Positions 52,987 to 62,559 of a DNA stretch of 64,000 bases are shown one piece after another. The stretch covers positions 1-64,000 of the forward strand of contig NZ_PVTG01000005.1 in NCBI RefSeq assembly GCF_003002915.1. Reading direction: 5' to 3'. Below the pieces are notes generated by a model. It made no database searches. It saw nothing but the letters and a program-made list of their open reading frames with translations, and was not told the DNA's origin. The position numbers were made by a program, and so were the translations under genes. Position 1 is the stretch's first letter. The number at the start of each line of letters is the position of its first letter. The stretch comes from Geodermatophilus tzadiensis (GTDB lineage Bacteria; Actinomycetota; Actinomycetes; Mycobacteriales; Geodermatophilaceae).

Positions 52987-54069
52987 TCAGGCGTCGAAGT
53001 CGACGGTGACGGCGTCGGAGAGCGGCAGGGTCTGGCAGGTGAGCACGTAGCCGGCCGCGACCTCCTTCTCCTCCAGGGCGTAGTTGCGGCGCATCTCGAC
53101 CTCGCCGTCGGTGACGCGGGCGCGGCAGGTGCCGCAGACGCCGCCCTTGCAGGCGAAGGGCAGGTCGGAGCGCACCCGCTGCGCCGAGTCCAGGACGGTC
53201 TCGTCCTTGGGGAGGGCCAGGGTGGTGGAGCGGCCGTCGAGGACGACGGTGACCTGGCTGCTCGGCCCGTCGACGGTCTGGTCGTCCCCGCGCACCGGCT
53301 GGGGTGGGACGTCGTCGACGTAGAACAGCTCCTGGTGCACCTTCTCGCGCGGCACCCCCAGCCCCGTGAGCAGTTCCTGCGCCTCGGTGACCATGCCGTG
53401 CGGTCCGCACAGCCACCAGTGGTCGACGTGCTCCGGGTCGGTGAAGGTGCCGACCAGGGTGCGCAGCCGCTCGGCGTCGAGGCGGCCGCTGGTCAGTTCG
53501 GCGTCGCGGGGCTCGCGGGAGAGCACGTGCACCAGCTGCAGGCGGGTGCCGTAGGCGTCCTTCAGATCGGCGAGCTCGTCGGCGAACATGACGGTGTTGG
53601 TGCGCCGGTTGCCGTAGAAGACGGTGACGGTCGACTCGCCGTCGCGCAGCACGCTCCCGGCGAGGCTGATCGCCGGGGTGATGCCGGAGCCGGCGACGAC
53701 GAAGACGTGGTCGGCCGGGGTCGAGAGGTCGGCGGTGAAGGTGCCCGAGGGGGGCAGCACCTCGATCTCGTCACCGGGCCGCACCTCGTGCACGAGGTAG
53801 GAGGAGAAGAAGCCGCCGGGGACCTCGCGGACGCCGACCCGCGGTGGTTCGCCGACCGGCGCGCAGATGGAGTAGGAGCGCCGCTCGTCGCGGTCGCCGT
53901 CGACCCGGCGCAGGGTGAGCGCCTGGCCGGGCCGGAAGGCGTAGTCCTCGGCGAGCTCTGTGGGGACGTCGAAGGTGACCGCGACGGCGTCGTCGGTGAG
54001 CTGCTCGACCTTGGCCACTTTCAGCGGGTGGAACTGCGGCCGGCGCCGGGTGCTGGTCGGAACGCTCAC
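52987..54069 (-). CDS. paaE: 1,2-phenylacetyl-CoA epoxidase, reductase subunit
   Basis: 360 aa. FAD/NADPH ferredoxin-reductase module (RSYSICAPVGEPPRVGVREV, VVAGSGITPAISLAGSVL, WLCGPHGMV) followed by a plant-type [2Fe-2S] ferredoxin with Cys ligands in PFACKGGVCGTCRARV and VLTCQTLP. It supplies electrons to the PaaABC(D) epoxidase. GTG 54069 begins two bases after the paaD stop. Confidence 0.95.
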   Translation of the reverse strand: MSVPTSTRRRPQFHPLKVAKVEQLTDDAVAVTFDVPTELAEDYAFRPGQALTLRRVDGDRDERRSYSICAPVGEPPRVGVREVPGGFFSSYLVHEVRPGDEIEVLPPSGTFTADLSTPADHVFVVAGSGITPAISLAGSVLRDGESTVTVFYGNRRTNTVMFADELADLKDAYGTRLQLVHVLSREPRDAELTSGRLDAERLRTLVGTFTDPEHVDHWWLCGPHGMVTEAQELLTGLGVPREKVHQELFYVDDVPPQPVRGDDQTVDGPSSQVTVVLDGRSTTLALPKDETVLDSAQRVRSDLPFACKGGVCGTCRARVTDGEVEMRRNYALEEKEVAAGYVLTCQTLPLSDAVTVDFDA

Positions 54070-54071
54070 GC

Positions 54072-54578
54072 TCAGATCTCCTTGACGTGCTCGAACGGCT
54101 CGCCGCAGCTGCGGCAGCGGCGGAGGGCCTTGCAGGCGGTGGCGCCGAACTCGCTCTGCTCCACGGTGTCGGCCGAGCCGCACAGCGGGCAGGCCGCGGT
54201 GCGGCGGGAGGGGCCCAGCTGCAGCGGCACGGGCCCGGCGGGGCGGACCGGCGCCTTGCCGGGCGGGGCGATGCCGGCCGCGGCGAGCTTGCGGCGGCCC
54301 GCCTCGCTGATCCAGTCGGTGGACCAGGCGGGGGAGAGCACGGTGCGCACCTCGACGTCGTCGAAGCCGGCCGAGTGCAGCGCGTGCAGCAGGTCGGCGC
54401 GCATGACGCCCATCGCCGGGCAGCCGCTGTAGGTCGGGGTGATGTCCACGATCACCGTGCCGTCGTCCTCGGTCCGCACGTCGCGCAGCACGCCGAGGTC
54501 GGCGAGCGTGAGCATCGGCAGCTCGGGGTCGGTGACGGTCTCGGCCACGGCGCGGGGGTCGGTGAGCACGCCGGTCAC
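54072..54578 (-). CDS. paaD: 1,2-phenylacetyl-CoA epoxidase, PaaD subunit
   Basis: 168 aa, DUF59/MIP18-type protein needed for maturation of the epoxidase iron centre. PELPMLTLADLGVLRDV and ITPTYSGCPAMGVMRADLL are the family motifs. The C-terminus has a four-cysteine ribbon (CPLCGSADT, CRSCGEPF). GTG 54578 overlaps the paaC stop by GTGA. Confidence 0.94.
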   Translation of the reverse strand: MTGVLTDPRAVAETVTDPELPMLTLADLGVLRDVRTEDDGTVIVDITPTYSGCPAMGVMRADLLHALHSAGFDDVEVRTVLSPAWSTDWISEAGRRKLAAAGIAPPGKAPVRPAGPVPLQLGPSRRTAACPLCGSADTVEQSEFGATACKALRRCRSCGEPFEHVKEI

Positions 54579-55489
54579 CAGGTGGCCGCCGGGTGCCGGC
54601 GGGCCAGGCCCTGCAGGGTCTCCAGCAGCGCGCTGAGCTCCGGCCCGTGCTCGCCGGTCCGGCTCCGCGGCGGGGTGTCGGCCGGCCACTCGGGCACCCG
54701 CAGCGTCGCCTGGTCGAGCACCTGCGTCAGCACGGACACGACCTCCTCGCGGACGTCGGCGGGGTCTACCGCGACGCCGGCCTCGGTGAGTCGCCGCTCG
54801 ACGTCGGTGGCGGTGAACAGGTCGGCCAGGTGGGGCCACACCGCGTCGACGCCGGCCTGCACCCGGCGGTGCGACTCCGCGGTGCCGTCGCCGAGCCGCA
54901 GCACCCAGCGGGCGGCGTGGTCGCGGTGGTAGGCCAGCTCGTTGACGCCCTTGGCCGCGATCGCGGCGAGCACCGGGTCGCGCGACTCCCGCAGCCGGGC
55001 GAACACCGCCAGCCGCACGGTGGAGGCCACCAGCAGCCGGACCACCGTCTGCCCGAAGTCGCCGTTCTCCGCCGCGACCAGGCCGGTGTTGCGGAACTCG
55101 TCGGGGTCGCGGAAGTAGGCCAGCGCGTCCTCGTCGGGGATGGAGTCGGTCGCGAGCGTCCGGGAGCGGCCGAGGACGCCGACCGACCCGGCGCGGGCCA
55201 GCAGCAGCCGCGCCTGGCCGAGCAGGTCCAGCGCGGTGTTGCCGATCGCGACCTCCTCCTCCAGCTCCGGCGCGGCGGTGACCCACTGGGTCAGCCGCTG
55301 GGCCAGCACCAGGGCGTCGTCACCGAGCATCAGGCAGTAGGCGCCCAGGTCGGCCGGGTCGATGCCCTCGGGGACGGTGGTGTCGACGCCGGCCAACGGC
55401 TCGTCGAAGCCGGTGCCGAACGCCCAGTGGCCCTCGCCCCCGTGCGCGTGGTCCAGGGCCTCGTAGACGGTTTCCTCGTGCAAGATCAC
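54575..55489 (-). CDS. paaC: 1,2-phenylacetyl-CoA epoxidase, PaaC subunit
   Basis: 304-aa structural, ferritin-like subunit of the epoxidase. Conserved blocks are LGAYCLMLGDDALVLAQRL, ELEEEVAIGNTALDLLGQAR and KGVNELAYHRDHAARWVLRL. The GTG start follows CAGGAGAGGCA. It sits between paaB (42 bp gap) and paaD (4-base overlap). Confidence 0.95.
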   Translation of the reverse strand: MILHEETVYEALDHAHGGEGHWAFGTGFDEPLAGVDTTVPEGIDPADLGAYCLMLGDDALVLAQRLTQWVTAAPELEEEVAIGNTALDLLGQARLLLARAGSVGVLGRSRTLATDSIPDEDALAYFRDPDEFRNTGLVAAENGDFGQTVVRLLVASTVRLAVFARLRESRDPVLAAIAAKGVNELAYHRDHAARWVLRLGDGTAESHRRVQAGVDAVWPHLADLFTATDVERRLTEAGVAVDPADVREEVVSVLTQVLDQATLRVPEWPADTPPRSRTGEHGPELSALLETLQGLARRHPAATW

Positions 55490-55531
55490 TGCCTCTCCTG
55501 AGATGCCGATGGCGCTACCGAGGCGCCCGGC

Positions 55532-55900
55532 TCACATGTGGGGGACGTTCTCGGGGATCTCGTAGAACGTGGGGTGGCGGTAGACCTTGTCGCCGCTGGG
55601 GGCGAACATCGGGTCCTTCTCGTCGGGGCTGGAGGCGGTGATGTCGGCGGCCTTGACCACCCAGATGCTCACGCCCTCGTTGCGCCGGGTGTAGACGTCG
55701 CGGGCGGCGTGCACGGCCATCTCGTCGTCGGGGGCGTGCAGCGAGCCGACGTGCACGTGGTTGAGCCCGCGCTTGCCGCGCACGAACACCTCGTACAGCG
55801 GCCAGTCCCGCCGGGTGACGGCCGGCTTCGGGGCCACCGGCACCTCCGGCCCGGTCGGGATCGCGCCGTGCCCGCCCTCGGCGGTGACGTCGGTGCTCAC
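55532..55900 (-). CDS. paaB: 1,2-phenylacetyl-CoA epoxidase, PaaB subunit
   Basis: 122 aa. [20 protein letters not shown] and [19 protein letters not shown] are the PaaB signature. GTG 55900 overlaps the paaA stop by GTGA. The N-terminal 25 residues are a polar extension. Confidence 0.95.
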   Translation of the reverse strand: MSTDVTAEGGHGAIPTGPEVPVAPKPAVTRRDWPLYEVFVRGKRGLNHVHVGSLHAPDDEMAVHAARDVYTRRNEGVSIWVVKAADITASSPDEKDPMFAPSGDKVYRHPTFYEIPENVPHM

Positions 55901-56874
55901 GCGGCGCTCCCCGCGGCGGTCCCGGCGTGCTTGGCGGCGTAGGCGGTGGCGGCCTCGGTGACCCAGGCGTTGTCGTCGCGGGCGGCGCGGCGGCGGCGGA
56001 GGCGCTCGGCGTTGGCCGGCCCGTGGCCCGACACGACCCGCTTGAACTCCTCCCAGTCGATCGCCCCGAACCGCCAGTGCCCGGACTCCTCGTCGAAGCG
56101 CAGGTCGGGGTCGGGCAGCGTGACGCCGAGGAACTGCGCCTGCGGGACGCTCATGTCCACGTAGCGCTGCCGCAGCTCGTCGTTGCTGTGCCGCTTGATG
56201 CCCCAGGCCATCGACTGCGCGGAGTTGGGGCTGTCGTCATCGGGCGGGCCGAACATCATCAGCGAGGGCCACCACCACCGGTCGACGGCGTCCTGCACCA
56301 TCGCCCGCTGCGCAGGCGTGCCGCGCATCATCGTCATCAGCAGCTCGTAGCCCTGCCGCTGGTGGAAGGACTCCTCCTTGCAGATGCGGATCATCGCCCG
56401 GGCGTAGGGCCCGTAGGAGGAGCGGCACAGCGGCACCTGGTTGCAGATCGCCGCGCCGTCGACCAGCCAGCCGATGACGCCGACGTCGGCGTAGGTCAGC
56501 GTGGGGTAGTTGAAGATCGAGCTGTACTTCTGCTTGGACTCGATGAGCTTGTCGGTCAGGTCGGCGCGGTCGGCGCCGAGCGTCTCCGCGGCGGAGTAGA
56601 GGTACATGCCGTGGCCGGCCTCGTCCTGCACCTTGGCCAGCAGGATCGCCTTGCGGCGCAGGCTCGGGGCGGCCAGCAGCCAGTCGCCCTCGGGCTGCAT
56701 CCCGATGATCTCCGAGTGCGCGTGCTGGGCGATCTGGCGCACCAGCGTCCTGCGGTAGCCCTCGGGCATCCAGTCGCGCGGCTCGATGCGCCGGTCGGCG
56801 GCGATGGTGGCGTCGAACCGCTGCTGCAGTGCGGTTTCGTCGGGGGCAGGTCGTTCCAGTGTGGGTGCCGACAT
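55897..56874 (-). CDS. paaA: 1,2-phenylacetyl-CoA epoxidase, catalytic PaaA subunit
   Basis: 325 aa. Diiron ferritin-like monooxygenase subunit: [19 protein letters not shown] and [18 protein letters not shown] contain the Glu/His iron ligands. ATG 56874 has GAGGG six bases upstream; an ATG ten codons earlier is less well placed. First gene of the paaABCDE-hydratase-thioesterase operon, preceded by TetR-type operators shared with divergent paaK. Confidence 0.96.
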   Translation of the reverse strand: MSAPTLERPAPDETALQQRFDATIAADRRIEPRDWMPEGYRRTLVRQIAQHAHSEIIGMQPEGDWLLAAPSLRRKAILLAKVQDEAGHGMYLYSAAETLGADRADLTDKLIESKQKYSSIFNYPTLTYADVGVIGWLVDGAAICNQVPLCRSSYGPYARAMIRICKEESFHQRQGYELLMTMMRGTPAQRAMVQDAVDRWWWPSLMMFGPPDDDSPNSAQSMAWGIKRHSNDELRQRYVDMSVPQAQFLGVTLPDPDLRFDEESGHWRFGAIDWEEFKRVVSGHGPANAERLRRRRAARDDNAWVTEAATAYAAKHAGTAAGSAA

Positions 56875-56904
56875 CTCGTTCCCTCGGTGTGCGACTCGAG
56901 CCAT

Positions 56905-56926
56905 TTACTGACCGGATGGTCGGTAA
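56905..56926. promoter_or_regulatory. TetR (PaaR-type) operator 1
   Basis: TTACTGACC-GGAT-GGTCGGTAA, a 9-bp dyad with one mismatched pair, lies 31 bp upstream of paaA. A related site lies at 57013-57033, and a TetR gene follows paaK. Binding inferred. Confidence 0.7.
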
Positions 56927-57012
56927 TGAGTGTGCACGACACGACCCCACAGCACAAGCCCGGGGCGGGGGTTCCCGAAGGGGCTTGACAGGGCCCGCGC
57001 GGAGGAGTTGAT

Positions 57013-57033
57013 TACCTGACCATCTGGTCGGTA
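57013..57033. promoter_or_regulatory. TetR (PaaR-type) operator 2
   Basis: TACCTGACC-ATCT-GGTCGGTA repeats the TGACC-N4-GGTCGGTA core of operator 1 and lies 62 bp before paaK. The two sites would let one repressor control both divergent operons. Confidence 0.65.
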
Positions 57034-57094
57034 TTTGGGTGGGACGCCCGCGCCGACCGCCCGGCGACGACGCTGCACCACGGAGGCACCGGCC

Positions 57095-58435
57095 ATGACG
57101 GCTGCGACCAGCGAGACCACCCGGCGCCTGGGGACGGCGCCCGACCCGGCGATCCTCGACCCGGCGGAGCGCCTGTCCGTCGACGAGCTGCGCGCGCTGC
57201 AGCTGGAGCGGCTGCAGTGGTCGCTGCGGCACGCCTACGACAACGTGCCGCACCACCGGCGGGCCTTCGACGCCGCCGGCGTGCACCCCGACGACTGCCG
57301 CGAGCTCGCCGACCTCGCGCGGTTCCCCACCACCAGCAAGGCCGACCTGCGCGAGAACTACCCCTTCGGCATGTTCGCCGTCCCGCAGGAGCAGGTGCGC
57401 CGCGTGCACGCCTCCTCCGGCACCACCGGCCGCCCGACCGTCGTCGGCTACACCGAGCGCGACATCGACACCTGGGCCACGGTCATGGCCCGCTCCATCC
57501 GCGCCGCGGGCGGGCGGCCGGGGGACCGGCTGCACAACGCCTACGGCTACGGCCTGTTCACCGGCGGGCTCGGCGCGCACTACGGCGCCGAGAAGCTCGG
57601 CTGCACGGTCATCCCGGTCTCCGGGGGCATGACGCCCCGCCAGGTGCAGCTCATCCAGGACTTCCAGCCCCGGATCATCATGGTCACGCCGTCCTACATG
57701 CTCACCGTCATCGACGAGTTCGAGAAGCAGGGGATCGACCCCCGCACCTCCTCGCTCCAGGTCGGCATCTTCGGGGCCGAGCCGTGGACCGAGCAGATGC
57801 GCCGCGAGATGGAGGAGCGCCTCGACATCCAGGCCGTCGACATCTACGGCCTGTCGGAGGTGATGGGCCCCGGCGTGGCGCAGGAGTGCGTGGAGACCAA
57901 GGACGGGCTGCACATCTGGGAGGACCACTTCTACCCCGAGGTCATCGACCCGATCACCGGCGAGGTGCTGCCCGAGGGGGAGGTCGGCGAGCTGGTGTTC
58001 ACCTCGCTGACCAAGGAGGCCATGCCGGTCGTCCGCTATCGCACCCGCGACCTCACCCGGCTGCTGCCCGGCACCGCCCGGCCCGGTATGCGGCGGATGG
58101 AGAAGATCACCGGCCGCAGCGACGACATGATCATCCTGCGCGGGGTCAACCTCTTCCCCACCCAGATCGAGGAGATCGTGCTGCGCACCCCGGGCCTGTC
58201 TCCGCACTTCGCCCTCGAGCTCACCACCCGCGGCCGGATGGACCACCTCACCTGCCGGGTCGAGGCCCGCCCGGACTGCCCGCCCGAGCGGCGCGCCCAG
58301 GCCGCCCGGGAGGTCGCCAAGGGCGTCAAGGACACCGTCGGCACGAGCATCGAGGTCCTCGTCGTCGACCCCGAGACCCTCGCCCGCTCCGTCGGCAAGC
58401 TCCAGCGGCTGTTCGACCACCGGGACCGCGGATGA
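57095..58435 (+). CDS. paaK: Phenylacetate-CoA ligase
   Basis: 446 aa. Adenylate-forming enzyme activating phenylacetate with CoA. ATP-binding loop HASSGTTGRPTVVGYTERD, AYGYGLFTGGLGAHYGAE, VDIYGLSEVMGPGVAQEC and the hinge/C-terminal GRSDDMIILRGVNLFPTQIE are diagnostic. ATG 57095 follows CGGAGGCACCGGCC. Overlaps the TetR gene by ATGA. Divergent from paaA. Confidence 0.96.
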   Translation: MTAATSETTRRLGTAPDPAILDPAERLSVDELRALQLERLQWSLRHAYDNVPHHRRAFDAAGVHPDDCRELADLARFPTTSKADLRENYPFGMFAVPQEQVRRVHASSGTTGRPTVVGYTERDIDTWATVMARSIRAAGGRPGDRLHNAYGYGLFTGGLGAHYGAEKLGCTVIPVSGGMTPRQVQLIQDFQPRIIMVTPSYMLTVIDEFEKQGIDPRTSSLQVGIFGAEPWTEQMRREMEERLDIQAVDIYGLSEVMGPGVAQECVETKDGLHIWEDHFYPEVIDPITGEVLPEGEVGELVFTSLTKEAMPVVRYRTRDLTRLLPGTARPGMRRMEKITGRSDDMIILRGVNLFPTQIEEIVLRTPGLSPHFALELTTRGRMDHLTCRVEARPDCPPERRAQAAREVAKGVKDTVGTSIEVLVVDPETLARSVGKLQRLFDHRDRG

Positions 58436-59043
58436 CGGCCACGGCCGATCCGGCCCGGACCCGGCGTGGACGCCCGGGCCACTCGCTGGACTCACTGCTG
58501 GACATCGCCGTGGCGGCCTTCAACGAGCGCGGCTACGACGCCACCAGCATGGAGGAGCTCGCCACCCGGCTGAGGGTCACCAAGTCCGCGATCTACCACC
58601 ACGTCACCGGCAAGGTCGAGCTCCTGCGGCTGGCCCTCGACCGCGCGCTCGACGCGCTGTTCGCCGTCACCGAGGAGCCGGAGGCGACCACGGGGCCGGC
58701 CATCGACCGCCTCGAGCACGTCGTCCGCGGCTCGGTCCGCGTCCTCACCGAGCAGTTGCCCTTCGTCACGCTGCTGCTGCGCGTGCGCGGCAACTCCCCG
58801 GTCGAGCAGGCCGCGCTCGCCCGGCGGCGCGAGTTCGACCGGATCGTCACCGACCTCGTGCGCGCCGCCGAGGAGGAGGGCGACGTGCGCCCCGACGTCG
58901 ACCCCGCCGTCACCAGCCGGCTGCTGTTCGGCACCGTCAACTCCCTCACCGAGTGGTACCGGCCGGACGGCGGCCTGTCCGCCGACGACCTCGCCGACGC
59001 CCTCGTCGCCACCACGTTCGAGGGCCTGCGCGCCCGGCCCTGA
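58432..59043 (+). CDS. paaR: TetR family regulator of the paa genes
   Basis: 203 aa. HTH: ATSMEELATRLRVTKSAIYHH after LLDIAVAAFNERGYD. The C-terminal domain is of the KstR2/PaaR-like type (FVTLLLRVRGNSPVEQAALA). ATG 58432 overlaps the paaK stop. Location between paaK and paaZ and the twin operators upstream point to a phenylacetyl-CoA-responsive repressor (inference from known actinobacterial PaaR). Confidence 0.88.
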   Translation: MTATADPARTRRGRPGHSLDSLLDIAVAAFNERGYDATSMEELATRLRVTKSAIYHHVTGKVELLRLALDRALDALFAVTEEPEATTGPAIDRLEHVVRGSVRVLTEQLPFVTLLLRVRGNSPVEQAALARRREFDRIVTDLVRAAEEEGDVRPDVDPAVTSRLLFGTVNSLTEWYRPDGGLSADDLADALVATTFEGLRARP

Positions 59044-59099
59044 TCCCTGCCCCTGACCCCTGCGGGGCCCGGTGACCACCGGGCCCAGAGGAGACCGCC

Positions 59100-61166
59100 A
59101 TGACCCACCCCGCACCGCTCCTGGAGAGCTACGTCGCCGGCCGGTGGTACGCCGCACCGGACGACGGGACGCCGATCGCCGACGCGGTGACCGGTGAGAC
59201 CGTCGTCCGGATCAGCAGCACCGGCCTGGACGTGGCCGGGATGCTCGAGCACGCCCGGACCGTCGGCGGCCCGGCGCTGCGGGAGCTGACGTTCCACCAG
59301 AGGGCCGGGCTGCTCAAGCAGCTGGGCCTGCGGCTGATGGCCGACAAGGACGCCTTCTACGCACTGTCCCGGCGCACCGGCGCCACCGACCGCGACAGCG
59401 CGGTCGACATCGACGGCGGCTTCGGCACGCTGCTGTCCTACGCGAGCAAGGGCCGCCGCGAGCTGCCCGACGACACCGTGGTCCTCGACGGCGCGGTCGA
59501 GCCGCTCGGCAAGGGTGGCACCTTCGTCGGCCAGCACCTCTACACCCCGCTGCGCGGGGTGGCCGTGCAGATCAACGCCTTCAACTTCCCCGTCTGGGGG
59601 TTCCTGGAGAAGCTGGCCCCTGCCTTCCTCGCCGGTGTGCCGACGATCGTCAAGCCGGCCAGCCAGACCGCGTACCTCACCGAGGCCGTCGTCCGGAAGA
59701 TCATCGAGTCGGGCCTGCTGCCCGAGGGCTCGGTACAGCTGCTCGCCGGCAGCGCGACCGGCTTGCTCGACGGGCTGGCCGGGCAGGACCTGGTCTTCTT
59801 CACCGGCTCGGCCACCACCGCCCGCAAGCTGCGCAGCCATCCCGCCGTGGTGGCCAACTCGGTGCGCTTCAACGCCGAGGCCGACTCGCTCAACTGCGCC
59901 GTGCTGGGGCCCGATGCCACCCCGGACACCCCCGAGTTCGACCTGTTCGTCAAGCAGCTGGTGACCGAGATGACGGTCAAGGCCGGCCAGAAGTGCACCG
60001 CCATCCGCCGCGCGTTCGTGCCCCGCGAGCTGGTCGACGACGTCGTCGAGGCGACCCGGGAACGGCTGGCGAAGGTCGTCGTCGGCGCACCCGACGCCGA
60101 GGGGGTCCGGATGGGCGCCCTGGCCAGCCTTGACCAGCGCGAGGAGGTGCTGCGCTCGGTCAAGGCCCTGCGTGGCGTCGCCGAACTCGTCGTCGGGGAC
60201 CCGGACCACTTCGAGGTGGTGGGGGCCGACCGGGACCGCGGGGCGTTCCTGCCGCCGATGCTGCTGCGCTGCGACGACCTGACTGCCGCCGAGCCGCACG
60301 ACATCGAGGCCTTCGGCCCGGTCAGCACCGTCCTGCCCTACGACGGCGTCGGGCAGGCCGTGGAGCTCGCCGCGCGCGGACAGGGCAGCCTGGTCGCCTC
60401 GCTGGTCACCCACGACCAGCAGTTCGCCCGCGAGTTCGTGCTCGGCGCGGCGCACGCCCACGGCCGCATCCTGGTGCTCGACCGCGACGACGCCAAGGAG
60501 AACACCGGCCACGGCTCCCCGCTGCCGGTACTCGTCCACGGCGGCCCCGGCCGCGCCGGCGGCGGTGAGGAGCTGGGCGGCATCCGCGGCGTGCTGCACC
60601 ACATGCAGCGCACCGCCGTGCAGGCCTCGCCCGACATGCTCACCGCGATCGGTGGCCGCTGGGTCGCTGGCGCCCGCCGCACCGACGACGGCGTCCACCC
60701 GTTCCGCAAGTCGCTGGCCGAGCTGCGCATCGGTGACTCCGTCACCGCCGGCCCCCGGCCGGTGACGCTGGCGGACATCGAGCACTTCGCCGAGTTCACC
60801 GGCGACACCTTCTACGCCCACACCGACGAGGAGGCCGCGGCGGCGAACCCGCTGTTCGGCGGCCGGGTCGCGCACGGCTACCTGATCGTCTCCTGGGCGG
60901 CCGGACTGTTCGTGGACCCGGCACCCGGCCCGGTGCTCGCCAACTACGGTGTGGACAACCTGCGGTTCCTCACCCCGGTCAAGCCCGGGGAGGAGCTGAC
61001 GGTCACCCTCACGGCCAAGCAGATCACCCCGCGCGGCGGCGCCGACCACGGCGAGGTGCGCTGGGACGCCGTCGTGGTGAACACCGAGGGCAAGCCGGTG
61101 GCCACCTACGACGTCCTGACGATGGTCGCCAAGACCTGGCCTCCGGCCGCTCAGCAGGAGGGCTGA
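59100..61166 (+). CDS. paaZ: Bifunctional ring-opening oxepin-CoA hydrolase / semialdehyde dehydrogenase
   Basis: 688 aa. N-terminal aldehyde dehydrogenase (catalytic Cys in VKAGQKCTAIRRAFVP; QINAFNFPVWGFLEKLAPAF) and C-terminal MaoC-type hydratase (FTGDTFYAHTDEEAAAANP, GGRVAHGYLIVSWAAGLF). It opens the oxepin-CoA ring and oxidises the resulting aldehyde. ATG 59100 follows AGAGGAGACCGCC. Full length for the family. Confidence 0.95.
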   Translation: MTHPAPLLESYVAGRWYAAPDDGTPIADAVTGETVVRISSTGLDVAGMLEHARTVGGPALRELTFHQRAGLLKQLGLRLMADKDAFYALSRRTGATDRDSAVDIDGGFGTLLSYASKGRRELPDDTVVLDGAVEPLGKGGTFVGQHLYTPLRGVAVQINAFNFPVWGFLEKLAPAFLAGVPTIVKPASQTAYLTEAVVRKIIESGLLPEGSVQLLAGSATGLLDGLAGQDLVFFTGSATTARKLRSHPAVVANSVRFNAEADSLNCAVLGPDATPDTPEFDLFVKQLVTEMTVKAGQKCTAIRRAFVPRELVDDVVEATRERLAKVVVGAPDAEGVRMGALASLDQREEVLRSVKALRGVAELVVGDPDHFEVVGADRDRGAFLPPMLLRCDDLTAAEPHDIEAFGPVSTVLPYDGVGQAVELAARGQGSLVASLVTHDQQFAREFVLGAAHAHGRILVLDRDDAKENTGHGSPLPVLVHGGPGRAGGGEELGGIRGVLHHMQRTAVQASPDMLTAIGGRWVAGARRTDDGVHPFRKSLAELRIGDSVTAGPRPVTLADIEHFAEFTGDTFYAHTDEEAAAANPLFGGRVAHGYLIVSWAAGLFVDPAPGPVLANYGVDNLRFLTPVKPGEELTVTLTAKQITPRGGADHGEVRWDAVVVNTEGKPVATYDVLTMVAKTWPPAAQQEG

Positions 61167-61174
61167 GACCCGCC

Positions 61175-61212
61175 GGGTGGTGCTCCGCGACCGCGGTCGC
61201 GGAGCACCACCC
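61175..61212. terminator. Bidirectional terminator between paaZ and P450 gene
   Basis: GGGTGGTGCTCCGCGACC (61175-61192) pairs perfectly with GGTCGCGGAGCACCACCC (61195-61212): an 18-bp stem with a GC centre, starting nine bases after paaZ and ending seven before the P450 stop codon. The longest perfect hairpin in the window. Confidence 0.82.
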
Positions 61213-61218
61213 CGGCCG

Positions 61219-62559
61219 TCAGGCTCCTCGCGCGGCCGTCCACCGCAGCGGCAGGCGCTTGACGCCGCGCTGGAAGTTCGAGCGCAGGAGCGCAGGCGAC
61301 CCGTCCAGCTCCAGCGAGCTGGTGCGGCGCAGCAGCTCGGCGAACAGCGCACGCATCTGCACGCGGGCCAGCTGGGCGCCCAGGCAGAAGTGCGGCCCGT
61401 GGCCGAAGGACAGGTGCGGGTTGGGGGCGCGGCGGACGTCGAAGGCGTCGGGGTCGGGGAACACCGTCCCGTCGCGGTTGGCCGAGGTGAACGAGACGAC
61501 CACCTTGTCCCCGGCCCGGATGCGCACGCCCGCGAGGTCGACGTCGCGGCTCGCGGTGCGGCGGAACACCATGACCGGGGTCCACCAGCGCAGCATCTCC
61601 TCGACCGCACCGGCCAGCAGCACCGGGTCGGCGCGCAGGGCGGCCAACTGCTCGGGGTGCTGCAGCAGCGCGATCAGACCGCCGGGCAGGCCGTTGCGCA
61701 GCGTCTCGTTCCCGGCGACGGCGAACAGCCAGAACAGGTTCTCGAACTCGGCGTCGCTGACCTGGCCGCCGTCCTCGTCCACCTGCGCGAGCAGGATCGA
61801 CATGACGTCGCTGCCGGGTGCACGCCGTTTGTCCTCGGCCAGCAGGCGGGCGTAGGCGTAGAGGTCGGGCATGCCGGCGCGGGTCCGCGGGTCGGGCATC
61901 CGCCCGTCGGCGCCGGGGGAGGGGCGCAGGGTCAACGCCTCGCGGGCCAGGGCCGTCCCGCCGGTCCCGTCGAAGGCGGCGGAGACCGCGTAGTCGGGGT
62001 CCTGCCAGCCGATGACGCGGTTCGACCAGTCGAAGAGCAACCAGCGGTCCTCGGCCGGGACGCCGAGGATGTCGGCGAGGGTGAGCAGCGGCAGGTCCGC
62101 GGCGACGTCCTTGGCGAAGTCGCAGTGTCCCTCGGCCGCGCCGTCGACCATGCGGTCGACGAGCCGGGCCGCGGTCGCCTCGATCGACGCGGTGAGCCCG
62201 GCGACGGCCCGCGGGGTGAAGGAGCGGGTGAGCAGCCGTCGCAGCCGGGAGTGGTCCGGCGGGTCCGTGTTGAGCATCATCCGGCGCACCCACGCCAGGT
62301 CCGCCGCGTCGCGGACCTGGGTGGCGCCCAGCCACGAGGAGAAGGTCGCCGGATCCCGCAGCACCCGCTCGACGTCGGCGTGCCGCAGCACCAGCCAGAA
62401 TCCGGACCCCTCCGGCTGGCCGTGCAGCGCCGGTTCCTCGACCCAGGTCACCGGTGTCTCGGCGCGGAGCCTGTGCAGCACCTCGAACGGCGGACCGGTC
62501 TCGTAGGTCACCGGGTCGACGATCGACGTGGTGTCCCGCGAGCCGGCCGGCGCGCTCAT
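61219..62559 (-). CDS. Cytochrome P450
   Basis: 446 aa. Heme-binding loop SFGHGPHFCLGAQLARVQMR (Cys ligand), I-helix FWLFAVAGNETLRN, and the ERR-triad region VEEMLRWWTPVMVFRRTAS. The I-helix and C-terminal style is that of CYP124/125/142-like actinobacterial P450s acting on lipids, terpenes or steroids. ATG 62559 overlaps the hydratase stop by ATGA, so it is co-translated with beta-oxidation-type genes and may start attack on a side chain (inference). Redox partners not seen nearby. Confidence 0.9.
   Translation of the reverse strand: MSAPAGSRDTTSIVDPVTYETGPPFEVLHRLRAETPVTWVEEPALHGQPEGSGFWLVLRHADVERVLRDPATFSSWLGATQVRDAADLAWVRRMMLNTDPPDHSRLRRLLTRSFTPRAVAGLTASIEATAARLVDRMVDGAAEGHCDFAKDVAADLPLLTLADILGVPAEDRWLLFDWSNRVIGWQDPDYAVSAAFDGTGGTALAREALTLRPSPGADGRMPDPRTRAGMPDLYAYARLLAEDKRRAPGSDVMSILLAQVDEDGGQVSDAEFENLFWLFAVAGNETLRNGLPGGLIALLQHPEQLAALRADPVLLAGAVEEMLRWWTPVMVFRRTASRDVDLAGVRIRAGDKVVVSFTSANRDGTVFPDPDAFDVRRAPNPHLSFGHGPHFCLGAQLARVQMRALFAELLRRTSSLELDGSPALLRSNFQRGVKRLPLRWTAARGA

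Noticed and set aside
10183-61212. Hairpins considered as CRISPR repeats or mobile-element ends
   Set aside because: Each stem-loop is unique in sequence, isolated and placed just after stop codons, as terminators are; there are no regularly spaced repeats or cas genes.
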